Counted from the first letter of the stretch, positions 1 to 8,785 are shown. The stretch: 64,000 nucleotides of DNA from Pandoraea sp. PE-S2T-3 (GCF_002179965.1 NZ_NGUQ01000011.1:186001-250000); one strand, 5' to 3'. Notes: a model not told the origin generated them from the sequence alone. Made by a program: numbers and translations.

Positions 1-2
1 CC

Positions 3-173
3 GAAGCCGCGCGCTTGCAGTTTTCTCGCCGTGCGACCAAGTGGCGCAACATCGACGACGCGCTCGTCGCCGAGCAGCAGCGCACTGCCGACTTCTACGC
101 GCAGGTCGGGTTGCTGCGACAGCCGCTCGACGTGAAACCGACCTACGACCGAAGCTTTCCGATTTCGGCGTAA
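3..173 (+). CDS. ABC transporter substrate-binding protein, C-terminal fragment
   Basis: An open frame enters from the left edge and stops with TAA at 171-173, giving the last 56 residues of a protein. The tail is polar, ends in PTYDRSFPISA and contains a DFYAQVGLL-like helix. That resembles the C-terminal end of periplasmic binding proteins of the nitrate/sulfonate/taurine (SsuA/TauA) type, where a helix carrying an LGL motif precedes the last segment. Too little is present to be sure of the family, and no substrate can be assigned. A GC-rich hairpin follows the stop codon and the next gene on this strand starts 205 bases later, so this is probably the last gene of its operon. Confidence 0.5.
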   Translation, partial: EAARLQFSRRATKWRNIDDALVAEQQRTADFYAQVGLLRQPLDVKPTYDRSFPISA

Positions 174-183
174 GCGACAGGAC

Positions 184-222
184 TCGCCCGGCCCCGGCAC
201 GTCCGCTGTCCGGGGCGGGCGA
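184..222 (+). terminator. GC-rich hairpin after the partial binding-protein gene
   Basis: Nested inverted repeats TCGCCC/GGGCGA and GCCCCGG/CCGGGGC enclose a 12-base loop. There is no T-run after the stem, so it is at best an imperfect intrinsic terminator or an mRNA 3'-end stabiliser. Confidence 0.35.
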
Positions 223-309
223 ACGTCGCCTCAGCTTGGCACCCCGGGCAGCACGACACCACGGCACCGCCGCGTCGATACACGTCTCGATTGCGTAGAA
301 GAATTCCAT

Positions 310-322
310 TGACCGACGGTCA
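310..322. promoter_or_regulatory. 13-bp palindrome, TetR-type operator candidate
   Basis: TGACC-GAC-GGTCA is a perfect 5-bp inverted repeat with a 3-base spacer, 56 bases upstream of the DHA2 exporter start. TetR-family operators in front of exporter genes often look like this. No tetR gene adjoins it in the window. Confidence 0.4.
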
Positions 323-337
323 GTCGATTTATTAAGA

Positions 338-352
338 TGAGAACCATTCTCA
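338..352. promoter_or_regulatory. Fur-box-like 7-1-7 palindrome
   Basis: TGAGAAC-C-ATTCTCA is a 7-1-7 inverted repeat with one mismatch between the arms. It is close to the Fur consensus TGATAAT-n-ATTATCA and to the TGAGAAT-type variants usual in GC-rich proteobacteria. It ends 25 bases before the exporter start codon, where a bound repressor would block transcription or initiation. Confidence 0.45.
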
Positions 353-377
353 ATTTATCGACCACCGGGATGTCACC

Positions 378-1910
378 ATGCAACCCTCTCGCCGCCGCGC
401 ATTAGTCTGTGCGGCCTACCTCGGCACGTTCCTCGCGTCGCTCGACATCAGCATCGTCAACGTGGCGCTGCCCACGCTCCAACTCCGTCTGCACACCGAC
501 ATGGCGGGCCTGCAATGGGTCGTCAATGCCTACGCCATTGCCATCTCGGCGTTCATGCTGAGTGCCGGGCCGCTCGGCGATCGCTACGGCCACAAGCCCG
601 TGTGGAGCGCGAGCGTCGCGCTCTTTACACTCGGCTCGGCGGTCTGCGCCTGTGCCGACACCCTCGCCCCGCTGCTGGTTGGCCGCACGATTCAGGGCGT
701 GGCCGGTGCCTTGCTGATCCCCAGCGCGATGCCGATTCTCACGCATGCGTTTCCGGACCCGCGCGAGCGAGCACGCGTCATCGGCGGCTGGTCAGCATTC
801 AGTGCGCTCGCGCTGATTCTCGGGCCGTTGCTGGGTGGCCTGCTCGTCGAACACTTTGGCTGGCAGAGCATCTTTCTCGTGAACGAGCCGCTGGGCCTCA
901 TTGCGCTGGCGCTCGGTATCTGGGGCATTCCGTCGCGCGAGCGCAACCCTCACGGCGTGTTCGACCCGGCTGGGCAATTGCTAAGCGTGATCTGTCTGGG
1001 CGCGTTGACGTACGGGTTGATTCAACTTGGCGAACCCGACACCCCGCGCGAATCTCTGGCCGTCGTCTTCGCCATCGCCGTCGTCACCTTCATCGCATTC
1101 GTGTGGGTCGAGCGGCGCGTGGCGCGTCCGCTGCTGCCGATGGCGTTGTTGCGCGACCCACGTATGCGGGTGGCCAATACCGCCTCGTTCGCACTGGGCT
1201 TCGCGGGGTATAGCAGTCTGTTCTTCCTCTCGCTGTTTCTACAGCAGGCACAAGGCCACACGCCTGCGGCAACCGGCTGGCAGTTGATGCCTCAGTTTCT
1301 GATGATGGGGGTGACGTCGCTGCTCTTCGGCCGTATCGCCCATCGTGTCGCCCTGCCCCTGCTGATGGTCGCAGGCTATGGCGCGATCGGGCTAACGATG
1401 TGTGCCATGGCCGCCTTTACCCCCGACACGCCGTTCTGGATCGTCGGCACGTCGTTTGCCGTGCTCGGCCTCGGCATGGGACTCGCGGTGCCCGCCACCG
1501 GCATGACGGTCATGGGGCTCGCGCCTGCCGAGTGCACCGGCATGGCCTCCGCGACGATGAACGCGTTGCGCCAGACCGGCATGACGATGGGCATTGCGCT
1601 GCTCGGCAGCGTGATGAGCCTGCGCGCCATGCAGGGGCTCGCCGGGGCGGCACAGGCCCACGGCGCCGCCGATGCCCCGGGACTGGCGCGGTTGGCCGTC
1701 ACAGCTCACCTGATGGACATTCAGCTCGACTGGTTGCCGCAGGCTTACCGTGTCGCCATGACACAAGGGTTCGCGCTGGCCATGATCGGCGGCGGCCTGA
1801 CGTGCGTGGTTATGGCGGGCGTGTTGTTTCGCTATCGTCACCATGCCCCCGATGCATCGTCCGGCGACGGCAACCACGGGCGTCTCGCAACTGGCTCGGT
1901 GGGAGATTGA
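378..1910 (+). CDS. MFS drug exporter, DHA2 (EmrB/QacA) family, 14 TM
   Basis: This 510-residue integral membrane protein belongs to the 14-helix DHA2 branch of the major facilitator superfamily, proton-driven drug antiporters of the inner membrane. TM1 carries the family signature LDISIVNVALPTL (residues 22-34). The loop 2-3 motif A is seen as GPLGDRYGHKP (64-74), and a motif C-like antiporter stretch follows as ALILGPLLGG. Length is typical. The start ATG has only a weak ribosome-binding site. Upstream lie a Fur-like box and a TGACC/GGTCA palindrome, so iron or a small-molecule signal may control it. No HlyD partner is adjacent, so it probably works alone. The substrate cannot be read from the sequence. 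Confidence 0.88.
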   Translation: MQPSRRRALVCAAYLGTFLASLDISIVNVALPTLQLRLHTDMAGLQWVVNAYAIAISAFMLSAGPLGDRYGHKPVWSASVALFTLGSAVCACADTLAPLLVGRTIQGVAGALLIPSAMPILTHAFPDPRERARVIGGWSAFSALALILGPLLGGLLVEHFGWQSIFLVNEPLGLIALALGIWGIPSRERNPHGVFDPAGQLLSVICLGALTYGLIQLGEPDTPRESLAVVFAIAVVTFIAFVWVERRVARPLLPMALLRDPRMRVANTASFALGFAGYSSLFFLSLFLQQAQGHTPAATGWQLMPQFLMMGVTSLLFGRIAHRVALPLLMVAGYGAIGLTMCAMAAFTPDTPFWIVGTSFAVLGLGMGLAVPATGMTVMGLAPAECTGMASATMNALRQTGMTMGIALLGSVMSLRAMQGLAGAAQAHGAADAPGLARLAVTAHLMDIQLDWLPQAYRVAMTQGFALAMIGGGLTCVVMAGVLFRYRHHAPDASSGDGNHGRLATGSVGD

Positions 1911-1988
1911 CGAACTGTCTATGGCATCGCAAAGCGCGGGCGTCGACACTGCGAAGACTCCCCCGATCAACGACGCACGAGGCGCGCG

Positions 1989-2624
1989 ATGGCCGACGTC
2001 ACTTTGCTTTCCGCCAATCTGTTGGTGGCTTACACGGCTTATTTCGTCGGCACGGCGAGCCCCGGGCCCAGCAATCTGGCGATCATGTCCATCGCTGCGA
2101 ATCATGGCCGCAAGCCGGCGCTTACGTTTGCGCTCGGCGTCATCTCGGGATCGATGTTCTGGGCGACGGTCGCCATGCTCGGCGTGTCGGCAGCCTTGAT
2201 CGCCTACTCGCAGTTTCTCGTCGCGCTCAAGATTTTCGGCGGCGTGTATCTGCTGTGGCTCGCGTTCAAGTCGGGCCGTACTGCCCTCAATCCCTCATCC
2301 CGCAAGGCCGCCGTATCGGCTGACGGCGAGCCGCTGCGGAAGGTCTACCTGCGCGGCGCGCTGTTGCATTTGACGAACCCGAAGGCCGTGTTGAGCTGGG
2401 TGTCGATCGTGGCGTTGTCGTCATCGCATGACGGCGTGGTGCAGCCGGCCATCTTGCCGGGATGCATCAGTATCAGCGTGACAGTGTTCTGCGGCTACGC
2501 GCTGCTGTTTTCGACGCAGACGGCGCGGCACCTGTATCTGCGGCTGCGCCGCTGGCTCGATGGCGGACTCGCGGTGGTCTTCGGCGTGGCCGGGTGGCGA
2601 TTGCTGCTGACAGCGCGTGCGTGA
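1989..2624 (+). CDS. LysE/RhtB-family amino-acid exporter
   Basis: A 211-residue membrane protein of the LysE/RhtB/CadD superfamily, which exports amino acids or their lactones across the inner membrane. The N-terminal part has the family pattern SPGPSNLAIM after TM1 (about residues 24-33). A second conserved stretch, GGVYLLWLAF, ends TM3, and HLTNPKAVLSWVS lies near residue 120. Length matches the usual 200-210 residues and five to six hydrophobic segments are visible. The gene starts 78 bases after the DHA2 exporter on the same strand, so cotranscription is possible. The substrate is unknown: RhtB-type proteins range over threonine, homoserine lactone and cationic amino acids. Confidence 0.88.
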   Translation: MADVTLLSANLLVAYTAYFVGTASPGPSNLAIMSIAANHGRKPALTFALGVISGSMFWATVAMLGVSAALIAYSQFLVALKIFGGVYLLWLAFKSGRTALNPSSRKAAVSADGEPLRKVYLRGALLHLTNPKAVLSWVSIVALSSSHDGVVQPAILPGCISISVTVFCGYALLFSTQTARHLYLRLRRWLDGGLAVVFGVAGWRLLLTARA

Positions 2625-2710
2625 CATCGGTGTCGCGTGTGACTGTGTTTGACGGTGTGTGATAGCGTGACGCTTTCTGCGACCTCCGGGCGCTCACGCG
2701 ATTTGCTCAA

Positions 2711-2944
2711 ATGATCGATTTCGACACCGACGCACTGCTGCGGCTCGTCACCACGCCGATGCCTTACGGCAAGCACAAGGGCACGATGATTGCCGACCTG
2801 CCCGCCAACTATCTGAGCTGGTTTGCCCGCGAAGGCTTTCCCACGGGCGAGATCGGCCGCCTGCTCGCGCTGATGTACGAGATCGATCACAACGCGCTCG
2901 GCGATTTGCTGAAACCCCTTAAAGCATCACGCGGTCCGGCCTGA
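2711..2944 (+). CDS. DUF3820 family small protein
   Basis: A 77-residue soluble protein with the DUF3820 (PF12843) pattern: MPYGKHKGTMIADLP (residues 17-31), then LPANYLSWFAREGFPTGEIG. The family carries the Pfam name 'putative quorum-sensing-regulated virulence factor', but no biochemical role is established to my knowledge. A strongly conserved central YGKHKG segment and helical flanks are visible. The last 18 bases overlap the 3' end of the amidase gene on the other strand, so the two genes converge. Start ATG at 2711 fits the usual family N-terminus. Confidence 0.85.
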   Translation: MIDFDTDALLRLVTTPMPYGKHKGTMIADLPANYLSWFAREGFPTGEIGRLLALMYEIDHNALGDLLKPLKASRGPA

Positions 2945-4492
2945 GGCCAGCATCGCGGGCGGGAACCGGCGCACCCACTGCGTGCACTGCTCGTGCGCAT
3001 GGGCCAGTTGCAGCACGGCAAGATCCGCCTGCGCCGGGCCGATGATCTGCAAGCCCATCGGCAACCCGCGTGCATCGAAACCGACCGGCACGCTGATCGC
3101 CGGCAAGCCGGCCAGCGTCGGGCCGATCACCACTTCCATCCAGCGGTGATAGGTGTCCATCGGCTTGCCCGCCACCGATGCCGGCCAATGCGTTTGCGCT
3201 TCAAACGGGAAGACCTGTGCCGAGGGCAGCAGCAGAAAGTCGTAGCGCTCGAACAGCCGGGCGAGCGACCGGTACCACTCGCTGCGGTCAATCGAGGCGC
3301 GGAACACATCTGCGGCACGCAGGTGTTCGCCACCGGCCACTTCCCATTGCGCTTCGGGTTTGAGTTTGCCGCGGCGCGCCGGGTCGGCATACATCTCACC
3401 GAGCGAACCGTTGACGAGCCAGTGACGCAGCGTGAGCCACGTCTGCCACAGACGATCCATCGAAAAGCCGGGCGCGCACGCTTCGACCTCACAGCCCATC
3501 GCCGTAAAGTCGCGCAGTGACGCTTCGCACAGCGCCATCACGCCGTCTTCCATCGGCAGATAGCCACCGTAGTCACCCAGCCACCCCAGACGCAAGCCCT
3601 TCACGTCGCGATGCAGCGCACCCGCGAACTGTGCCGGGTCATGGGCATGCGCCAGCGAAAGCGGGCTGCGCGCGTCATAACCGGCCTGCGTAGCGAGGAG
3701 CCGCGCAACGTCGGCGACGGTACGCCCCATCGGTCCCTCAGTGCTCAGTTGCTGGACGAAAATCTCCGGCACCGGGCCATACGGCACACGCCCCTGCGAC
3801 GGACGAAAGCCATACACGTTGCCGAACGCCGCCGGGTTACGCAACGACCCCATCATGTCGCTGCCATCGGCCACCGGCAGCATGCGCATGGCGAGTGCGC
3901 TGGCCGCACCACCGCTGCTGCCCCCTGCGATTCGGCTTGTGTCGTAAGCGTTGAGTGTGGTGCCGAACACCGGGTTGTAACTGTGTGAGCCGAGCCCGAA
4001 CTCCGAGACATTGGTCTTGCCGATGAAGATCGCGCCCGCTGCGCGCAGACGCGACACGCTGATGCTGTCTTGTGTGTCGGGGCCGGTCGACGTGAGCGGC
4101 GAGCCTTTGCGTGTGGGCAAGCCTGCGCACGATGCGAGATCCTTCACCGCCTGCGGCATGCCGTGCATCCAGCCGAGATACTCACCTTGCGCCAGTTGCC
4201 GGTCGCGCTCATCGGCTTCGCGCAGCAATGTGTCGGCGTCGCGCAACGAGACGATGGCGTTGACGGCTGCGTTGTGTTGCGCGATGTGCGCGAGGTACGC
4301 CTGCATGACTTCGCGACACGACACGCGGCGCGTGCGGATCGCGTCGGACAACGCCAGCGCGTCGAGCGCGACGATATCGTCGAGGCGTTCTGCGGCGTAG
4401 GTAGCGTGCGGGGAATTTACGGCGGCAGCGGCGGAGGCGGCCGCTTGTGAATCGACGGCTGCCGGGGTCGGCACGTTCGGCACAGAGGCCAT
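2927..4492 (-). CDS. Amidase signature family hydrolase
   Basis: A 521-residue amidase signature (AS) enzyme, probably cytoplasmic, hydrolysing a carboxamide. The Ser-cisSer-Lys triad can be followed: Lys in PQAVKDLASCAG, cis-Ser in AGGSSGGAAS, and the nucleophile about 23 residues later in GSDMMGSLRNPA. The usual wording there is GSDTGGSIR, so the loop beside the nucleophile is altered to DMMGS. I start at the ATG at 4490-4492 because AAGGAGAG lies 7-8 bases ahead; an upstream in-frame ATG at 4603 lacks this. The gene follows the ModA-like binding protein and the MHS carrier on the same strand (gaps 140 and 114 bases), so it likely processes what they import. Confidence 0.9.
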   Translation of the reverse strand: MASVPNVPTPAAVDSQAAASAAAAVNSPHATYAAERLDDIVALDALALSDAIRTRRVSCREVMQAYLAHIAQHNAAVNAIVSLRDADTLLREADERDRQLAQGEYLGWMHGMPQAVKDLASCAGLPTRKGSPLTSTGPDTQDSISVSRLRAAGAIFIGKTNVSEFGLGSHSYNPVFGTTLNAYDTSRIAGGSSGGAASALAMRMLPVADGSDMMGSLRNPAAFGNVYGFRPSQGRVPYGPVPEIFVQQLSTEGPMGRTVADVARLLATQAGYDARSPLSLAHAHDPAQFAGALHRDVKGLRLGWLGDYGGYLPMEDGVMALCEASLRDFTAMGCEVEACAPGFSMDRLWQTWLTLRHWLVNGSLGEMYADPARRGKLKPEAQWEVAGGEHLRAADVFRASIDRSEWYRSLARLFERYDFLLLPSAQVFPFEAQTHWPASVAGKPMDTYHRWMEVVIGPTLAGLPAISVPVGFDARGLPMGLQIIGPAQADLAVLQLAHAHEQCTQWVRRFPPAMLASGRTA

Positions 4493-4632
4493 TTGTCTCT
4501 CTCCTTGGCGGGGCGTCGCTCTGTCGGCGACGCCGTTGTCTGACACGTCATTGTCGGTCAAACCCGCCACGGATGCCGAGAGGAAAAATTTCGTTCCCGG
4601 CATCAGGACTTCGTTCGTGCGTCAGTGGTTGG

Positions 4633-5448
4633 TCAGTGGGTGAGCGGATCCAGCCCGGTCGACTCGACGTCATGCGCCGCAGCGGGGGCGGCCATGAACA
4701 TCAGCATCTTCTTCGCCTCGTCCGGATGCGGTGCATTCACCGGCACACCGCCTGCGAAGCGCGTCACCGATTGCAGCGACTCGGGAATCTTGCCCGCAAA
4801 CGCGATGCCCTTGACCGGCAGCAACTCGCTCACTTGCTGCAAGCCCACGGCATAGTCGCCTGCGGCCACTTTCTCGGCGACCGGCGTCTTCTGCACCATC
4901 ACGGCCTTGCCGCGCATCTGATCCGCGATGCCCAGCTTGCTGAACAACTCGCGCTCGACATACACACCGCTCGCGCTATCGGAATACGCGACCGACTTGG
5001 CCGCCAGCAGCACGGCTTTCAGTTTTTCCGGCGTGCTGACATCGGGCACCACCTCGCCTGCTTTCACGACGACACCGATGCGCGAATCCGCCAGTTCGAC
5101 GCGCGAATCGGCGCGTACCTTGCCTGCCTTGATCAGATCGTCGAGCGCGTAGCCGACCATGATGACGGCATCGGCCGATTCCCCGCGCGCCAGACGGTTG
5201 GGAATGGCCTCGGGTGCCTTGCCCATCGACGGACCCCACGCCGTGTCGACGTGATCGCCCGTGGCCGCTTCGAACTTCGGCAGCAACGCCTTGTAGGCCG
5301 CGGTGAAGCCACCGGAATTCATCACGCGCAGGTCTTCTGCGCTGGCAGACGTGGCACCGAGTGCAGTGGCCAGCAACAGACCGGCGCCAATGGCGCTCAG
5401 CAAACGTCGGGGCGTGCGCGTACGCGCCTTGGGGGTCAGGGCATTCAT
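4633..5448 (-). CDS. Periplasmic solute-binding protein, ModA-like fold
   Basis: A 271-residue secreted binding protein. The N-terminus has a basic stretch, a hydrophobic core (LLSAIGAGLLLATALG) and a likely signal-peptidase site after ATSASA, near residue 37. The mature part resembles the ModA-like branch of type 2 periplasmic binding proteins (LRVMNSGGFTAAYKALLPKF, then GYALDDLIKAGKV and VAYSDSASGVYV). Molybdate is unlikely: no ABC permease or ATPase follows, and the gene sits between an MFS carrier and an amidase. Such orphan proteins are common in Burkholderiales and may bind organic acids or act in sensing. Ligand unknown. Confidence 0.75.
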   Translation of the reverse strand: MNALTPKARTRTPRRLLSAIGAGLLLATALGATSASAEDLRVMNSGGFTAAYKALLPKFEAATGDHVDTAWGPSMGKAPEAIPNRLARGESADAVIMVGYALDDLIKAGKVRADSRVELADSRIGVVVKAGEVVPDVSTPEKLKAVLLAAKSVAYSDSASGVYVERELFSKLGIADQMRGKAVMVQKTPVAEKVAAGDYAVGLQQVSELLPVKGIAFAGKIPESLQSVTRFAGGVPVNAPHPDEAKKMLMFMAAPAAAHDVESTGLDPLTH

Positions 5449-5562
5449 GAGTTGTCTCGCTCGATGGTGTTTTTCTGGGGGGATGCCTGCGTCAAGACCG
5501 ACGAGGCAGAGAAAGCAGAGAAGGCGGGAAGCAGGCAGATGCGCATGTTTCCCGCCTCGCGA

Positions 5563-6885
5563 TCAGTTGGCCGTGCGCAGATCGGTGCGCGTCTGACCTT
5601 GACCGCCCGTGCGGCCGCGATACAGCGCGAGCGTCGCGCAGATCGCACACAGCGCCGCAAAACTCATCCAGTAGCCGGGGGCAGCCTTGTCGCCGGTGGC
5701 GTGAATCAAGTACGTCGACAGGGCCGGCGTGAAGCCGCCGAACAGTGCCGTTGCGATGCTGTACGCCAGCGAGAAGCCGGCCACGCGCACGTCGGGCGGC
5801 ATGACTTCGGTCAGCGCCGGAATCATTGCGCCGTTGTACATGCCGTACAGGAACGACAGCCACAGCAGGGCGATCAGCATGCGCGAGAAGCTCGGTGCCT
5901 GCACCAGGAACGACAGCACCGGGTAAGCGGTGACAAGCGTGAGGCCCGCGAACAGCAGCAACACCGGGCGGCGGCCGATACGGTCGGACAACGTACCGCC
6001 GATCGGCAGCCAGATGAAGTTCGACACGCCCACGCAAAGCGTCACCAGCAGCGCATCGGTGCTCGACAGGTGCAGCACGCTCTTGCCGAAGGTCGGCGCG
6101 TAGACGGTGATCAGGTAGAACGCGGTGGTCGTGAGCGCCACGAGCATCGCGCCGCCAATCACCACACCGGCGTTGGCGGCCATCGAGCGGAAGACTTCGC
6201 CGACCGACGGATGACGCTTGCGTTGCTTGAACTCGTCGCTTTCCTGAAGCGAGCGGCGCAGCGCAAAGATGACCGGCACGATCATGCAACCGACGAAGAA
6301 CGGCAGACGCCAGCCCCACTCGCCAATCTGCTGCGCCGTGAGCGTCAGCGACAGGATGAACCCGAGCGCCGCCGAGACGACGATGGCCACCTGCTGGCTG
6401 GCCGACTGCCAGCTCGTGTAGAAGCCCTTGCGGCCCGGTGTGGCGATTTCTGCCAGATAGACGGACACGCCGCCGAGCTCAGCGCCGGCCGAGAAGCCCT
6501 GCAACAGACGGCCGATCAGCACCAGCACCGGCGCAGCCATGCCGATGGTGGCGTAACCCGGCACGAAGGCGATGAGGATCGTGCCGCTCGCCATGATGCC
6601 GAGCGTGGTGACGAGTCCCTTGCGGCGGCCGACGTTGTCGATATACGCACCGAGAATGATGGCGCCGAGCGGTCGCATCAGGAAGCCCGCGCCGAACACG
6701 GCGAAGGTCAGCATGAGCGAAGCGAATTCACTGTCTGTCGGGAAGAAGACGCGCGAAATCTGGGTGGCGTAGAAACCGAACAGGAAGAAGTCGAATTGTT
6801 CGAGGAAATTGCCGGCGGTGACGCGCAGTACTGCGCCGGCTTTCGAGGGTCGACGCGAAATCGCGTCTTGGGGGCGCTGTGGCAT
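5563..6885 (-). CDS. MFS carrier of the metabolite:H+ symporter (MHS) family
   Basis: A 440-residue 12-TM carrier of the MHS branch of the major facilitator superfamily, the group that includes citrate, tricarballylate, proline/betaine and ketoglutarate proton symporters. Supporting motifs: [16 protein letters not shown] at TM1 (about 26-41), [23 protein letters not shown] after TM2 carrying motif A, and [22 protein letters not shown] in TM4. The start ATG is preceded by CGGAGACAG. It is the first gene of a minus-strand set with the ModA-like protein and the amidase, divergent from a LysR gene, with a LysR box between. It probably imports an organic acid or amide. A citrate/tricarballylate-type substrate is the nearest guess. 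Confidence 0.85.
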   Translation of the reverse strand: MPQRPQDAISRRPSKAGAVLRVTAGNFLEQFDFFLFGFYATQISRVFFPTDSEFASLMLTFAVFGAGFLMRPLGAIILGAYIDNVGRRKGLVTTLGIMASGTILIAFVPGYATIGMAAPVLVLIGRLLQGFSAGAELGGVSVYLAEIATPGRKGFYTSWQSASQQVAIVVSAALGFILSLTLTAQQIGEWGWRLPFFVGCMIVPVIFALRRSLQESDEFKQRKRHPSVGEVFRSMAANAGVVIGGAMLVALTTTAFYLITVYAPTFGKSVLHLSSTDALLVTLCVGVSNFIWLPIGGTLSDRIGRRPVLLLFAGLTLVTAYPVLSFLVQAPSFSRMLIALLWLSFLYGMYNGAMIPALTEVMPPDVRVAGFSLAYSIATALFGGFTPALSTYLIHATGDKAAPGYWMSFAALCAICATLALYRGRTGGQGQTRTDLRTAN

Positions 6886-7047
6886 GCGCTGTCTCCGTGT
6901 TGCCTGCGGCCCGGGGGGTCGGTCCGCAAAAATCGTCGCATTGCTGCGCCTCTGCCAGGGGACGTGTCGAGACCGTCATGGGCGCTTTTTTGAAGCCGCC
7001 AATGTTGCGCCGTAAGTTCCTCCCTTGTGAATTGCAAGTTTTGGAAA

Positions 7048-7072
7048 GATTGATGCGCATACGCTATCAATC
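7048..7072. promoter_or_regulatory. LysR-type binding site (T-N11-A) in the 330-bp divergent intergenic region
   Basis: GATTGAT and ATCAATC form perfect 7-bp arms with an 11-base spacer, the textbook geometry of a LysR recognition site. It lies 144 bases upstream of the lysR start and 163 bases upstream of the MHS carrier start. The rest of the gene-free stretch 6886-7215 shows no other structure I can name. Confidence 0.7.
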
Positions 7073-7215
7073 GTAGGATGCTGATGCACCGACCGAGCGG
7101 TAACAAGGTAGACTCGCGGCGCCCCGTGCCGCGCGCGTTTTCGGCGCGTTTTACTGGTTGCAACAACATAACCGAACACCCCGTCAGCGACACGTTTTTC
7201 CTCCCCCCGAACGTC

Positions 7216-8139
7216 ATGGCGATCAACTTCGATCTGAACGATCTGCAAGCCTTTCGCGCCGTCGCGCAGCTATCCAGCTTCCGGCGCGCGGCCGAGTCCA
7301 TCCATCTCTCCCAGCCGGCACTATCGCGCCGTATCGACAAGCTCGAGGACGCGCTGGGTGTGAAGCTCTTCGAGCGCAGCACGCGGCGGGTCGCCCTCAC
7401 GAATGTGGGACGCGCGTTTGCCCGCGATGCGGAGCGGATTCTGGCCGATCTCGATAACGCGCTGCTGGGCATTCGCGATGTGGCGTCGACGAGCCTTGGG
7501 CACGTGACGATTGCCTGCGTGCCGTCGGCGGCCTACTACTTCATGCCGCAGGTGATTTCGCGGTATCACAAGGCGTTTCCGCGTATTCGAATTTCGGTGC
7601 TGGATGCGAGCGCCAATGAAGTGCTGGCGGCGGTGGTCAATGGCGACGCCGACTTCGGGCTCAATTTCATCGGGTCGCAAGAGCCGAACATCGAGTTCAA
7701 GCTGCTGTTGCAGGAGCGCTATGTGGCTGCGTGCCGGCGCGATCATCCGCTGGCGGGAAAGAAGCGTGTGACGTGGCGCGAGCTTTACGAGTACGACTAC
7801 ATCACGGTCGGCAAGGTGTCGGGCAACCGGCTGTTGCTGGATCAGGCGCTGACGGGGTTGCCGCAACGCCCGCCCAGCATCTGCGAGACGCAGCATGTGA
7901 CGACCATGCTCGGACTGGTGGAAGCGGGACTCGGGGTGGCGGCGGTGCCCACGATGGCCATGCCGGGCAGCGAGCATCCGCTGCTAACCAGCGTGCCGCT
8001 GATCGACCCGGTGGTCACGCGCCGCATGGGCATGATTCGCAGCAAGGGCCGGCCACTCTCGCCGGCGGCGGAACAGCTCTACCGGTATGTGGCGGAGATG
8101 AAGGTGACGTCGCGCCGGAAAGCGGAGCCGCCGCTATAA
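7216..8139 (+). CDS. LysR-family transcriptional regulator
   Basis: A 307-residue LysR-type regulator with an N-terminal winged helix-turn-helix (FDLNDLQAFRAVAQLSSFRRAAESIHLSQPALSRRI in outline, residues 4-39) and a C-terminal periplasmic-binding-protein-like effector domain from about residue 90. I chose the ATG at 7216 because LysR proteins begin this way. An upstream frame to 7078 would add 46 residues without family character and run through the operator. It is divergent from the carrier/binding protein/amidase set and presumably activates it when the substrate or a breakdown product binds. Confidence 0.9.
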   Translation: MAINFDLNDLQAFRAVAQLSSFRRAAESIHLSQPALSRRIDKLEDALGVKLFERSTRRVALTNVGRAFARDAERILADLDNALLGIRDVASTSLGHVTIACVPSAAYYFMPQVISRYHKAFPRIRISVLDASANEVLAAVVNGDADFGLNFIGSQEPNIEFKLLLQERYVAACRRDHPLAGKKRVTWRELYEYDYITVGKVSGNRLLLDQALTGLPQRPPSICETQHVTTMLGLVEAGLGVAAVPTMAMPGSEHPLLTSVPLIDPVVTRRMGMIRSKGRPLSPAAEQLYRYVAEMKVTSRRKAEPPL

Positions 8140-8273
8140 CTAAACGACGCGAAGATCACGCGCCGATACACTTTGTTACCCGTCTTACGAAAGAGGAAAC
8201 ATTGAGGTGCGGGCAGTGCGGCGAGGGCTCCTTATACTTGGCTGCGCGATTAACCCGAATCTATACGAGCCTC

Positions 8274-8705
8274 ATGTTCAAGCGAATTCTTCCGATGGTG
8301 GTGCTGGCCGCACTGGCCGCAACCACCTCCCTGACGGCCACGGCCGGTGATATGAACAATGCCCTCGGCGGTGCGCTGGGCGGTGTGGCCGGTGCGGCCG
8401 TGGGCGGTGCGCTCGGCGGCAGCACGGGCGCCGTCGTGGGTGGCGCGGTCGGCGGCGGTGCCGGTGGTGCGATCACGTCGAACCGTCGCGAACGCACGGG
8501 CGCCATTCTTGGTGGCGCACTGGGCGGCGGCGCCGGCACGGCAGCCGGCAATGCCATGGGCGGCCAGTCCGGCGGCCTGATCGGCGCAGCGCTGGGCGGC
8601 GGTGCCGGTGCGGCACTCGGCGGCAACATGTCGCGCTCGAACTCCTACGACGACGATTATCGCCACGGCAAGCGCCGCGGCCATCACAAGCACTATCGTC
8701 ATTGA
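8274..8705 (+). CDS. Glycine-zipper secreted protein with basic/histidine-rich tail
   Basis: A 143-residue protein with a signal peptide (MFKRILPMVVLAALAA, cleavage likely near residue 24). It then has about 90 residues of glycine-zipper repeats of the type GGALGG/GGAVGG/GAALGG, which usually form paired membrane-inserting helices in outer-membrane or periplasmic proteins. The chain ends in a charged tail with DDDY, then KRRGHHKHYRH. I start at the ATG at 8274, where the signal peptide begins. It lies 134 bases after the LysR gene on the same strand and is followed by a strong terminator, so it is probably monocistronic. Members of this group have been linked to envelope stress, but no function can be assigned here. 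Confidence 0.78.
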   Translation: MFKRILPMVVLAALAATTSLTATAGDMNNALGGALGGVAGAAVGGALGGSTGAVVGGAVGGGAGGAITSNRRERTGAILGGALGGGAGTAAGNAMGGQSGGLIGAALGGGAGAALGGNMSRSNSYDDDYRHGKRRGHHKHYRH

Positions 8706-8743
8706 TTGGTGCGGATGCCGGTGGTATCGGCTAGCGGATGACG

Positions 8744-8776
8744 AAAAGCCCTGCGAGCGGATCGCAGGGCTTTTTT
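8744..8776 (+). terminator. Intrinsic terminator of the glycine-zipper gene
   Basis: AAAGCCCTGCGA and TCGCAGGGCTTT form a 12-bp stem with a 5-base loop, running into six T residues. Confidence 0.9.
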
Positions 8777-8785
8777 GTTGGTGGG

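Noticed and set aside
4633-5448. Molybdate-binding protein ModA of a molybdate ABC transporter
   Set aside because: No modB or modC gene is adjacent and the neighbours are a secondary carrier and an amidase.
4447-6993. An 848-codon open frame on the plus strand
   Set aside because: It lies opposite the binding protein and MHS carrier genes and is rich in Arg, His and Gln, the usual antisense shadow of GC-rich coding DNA.
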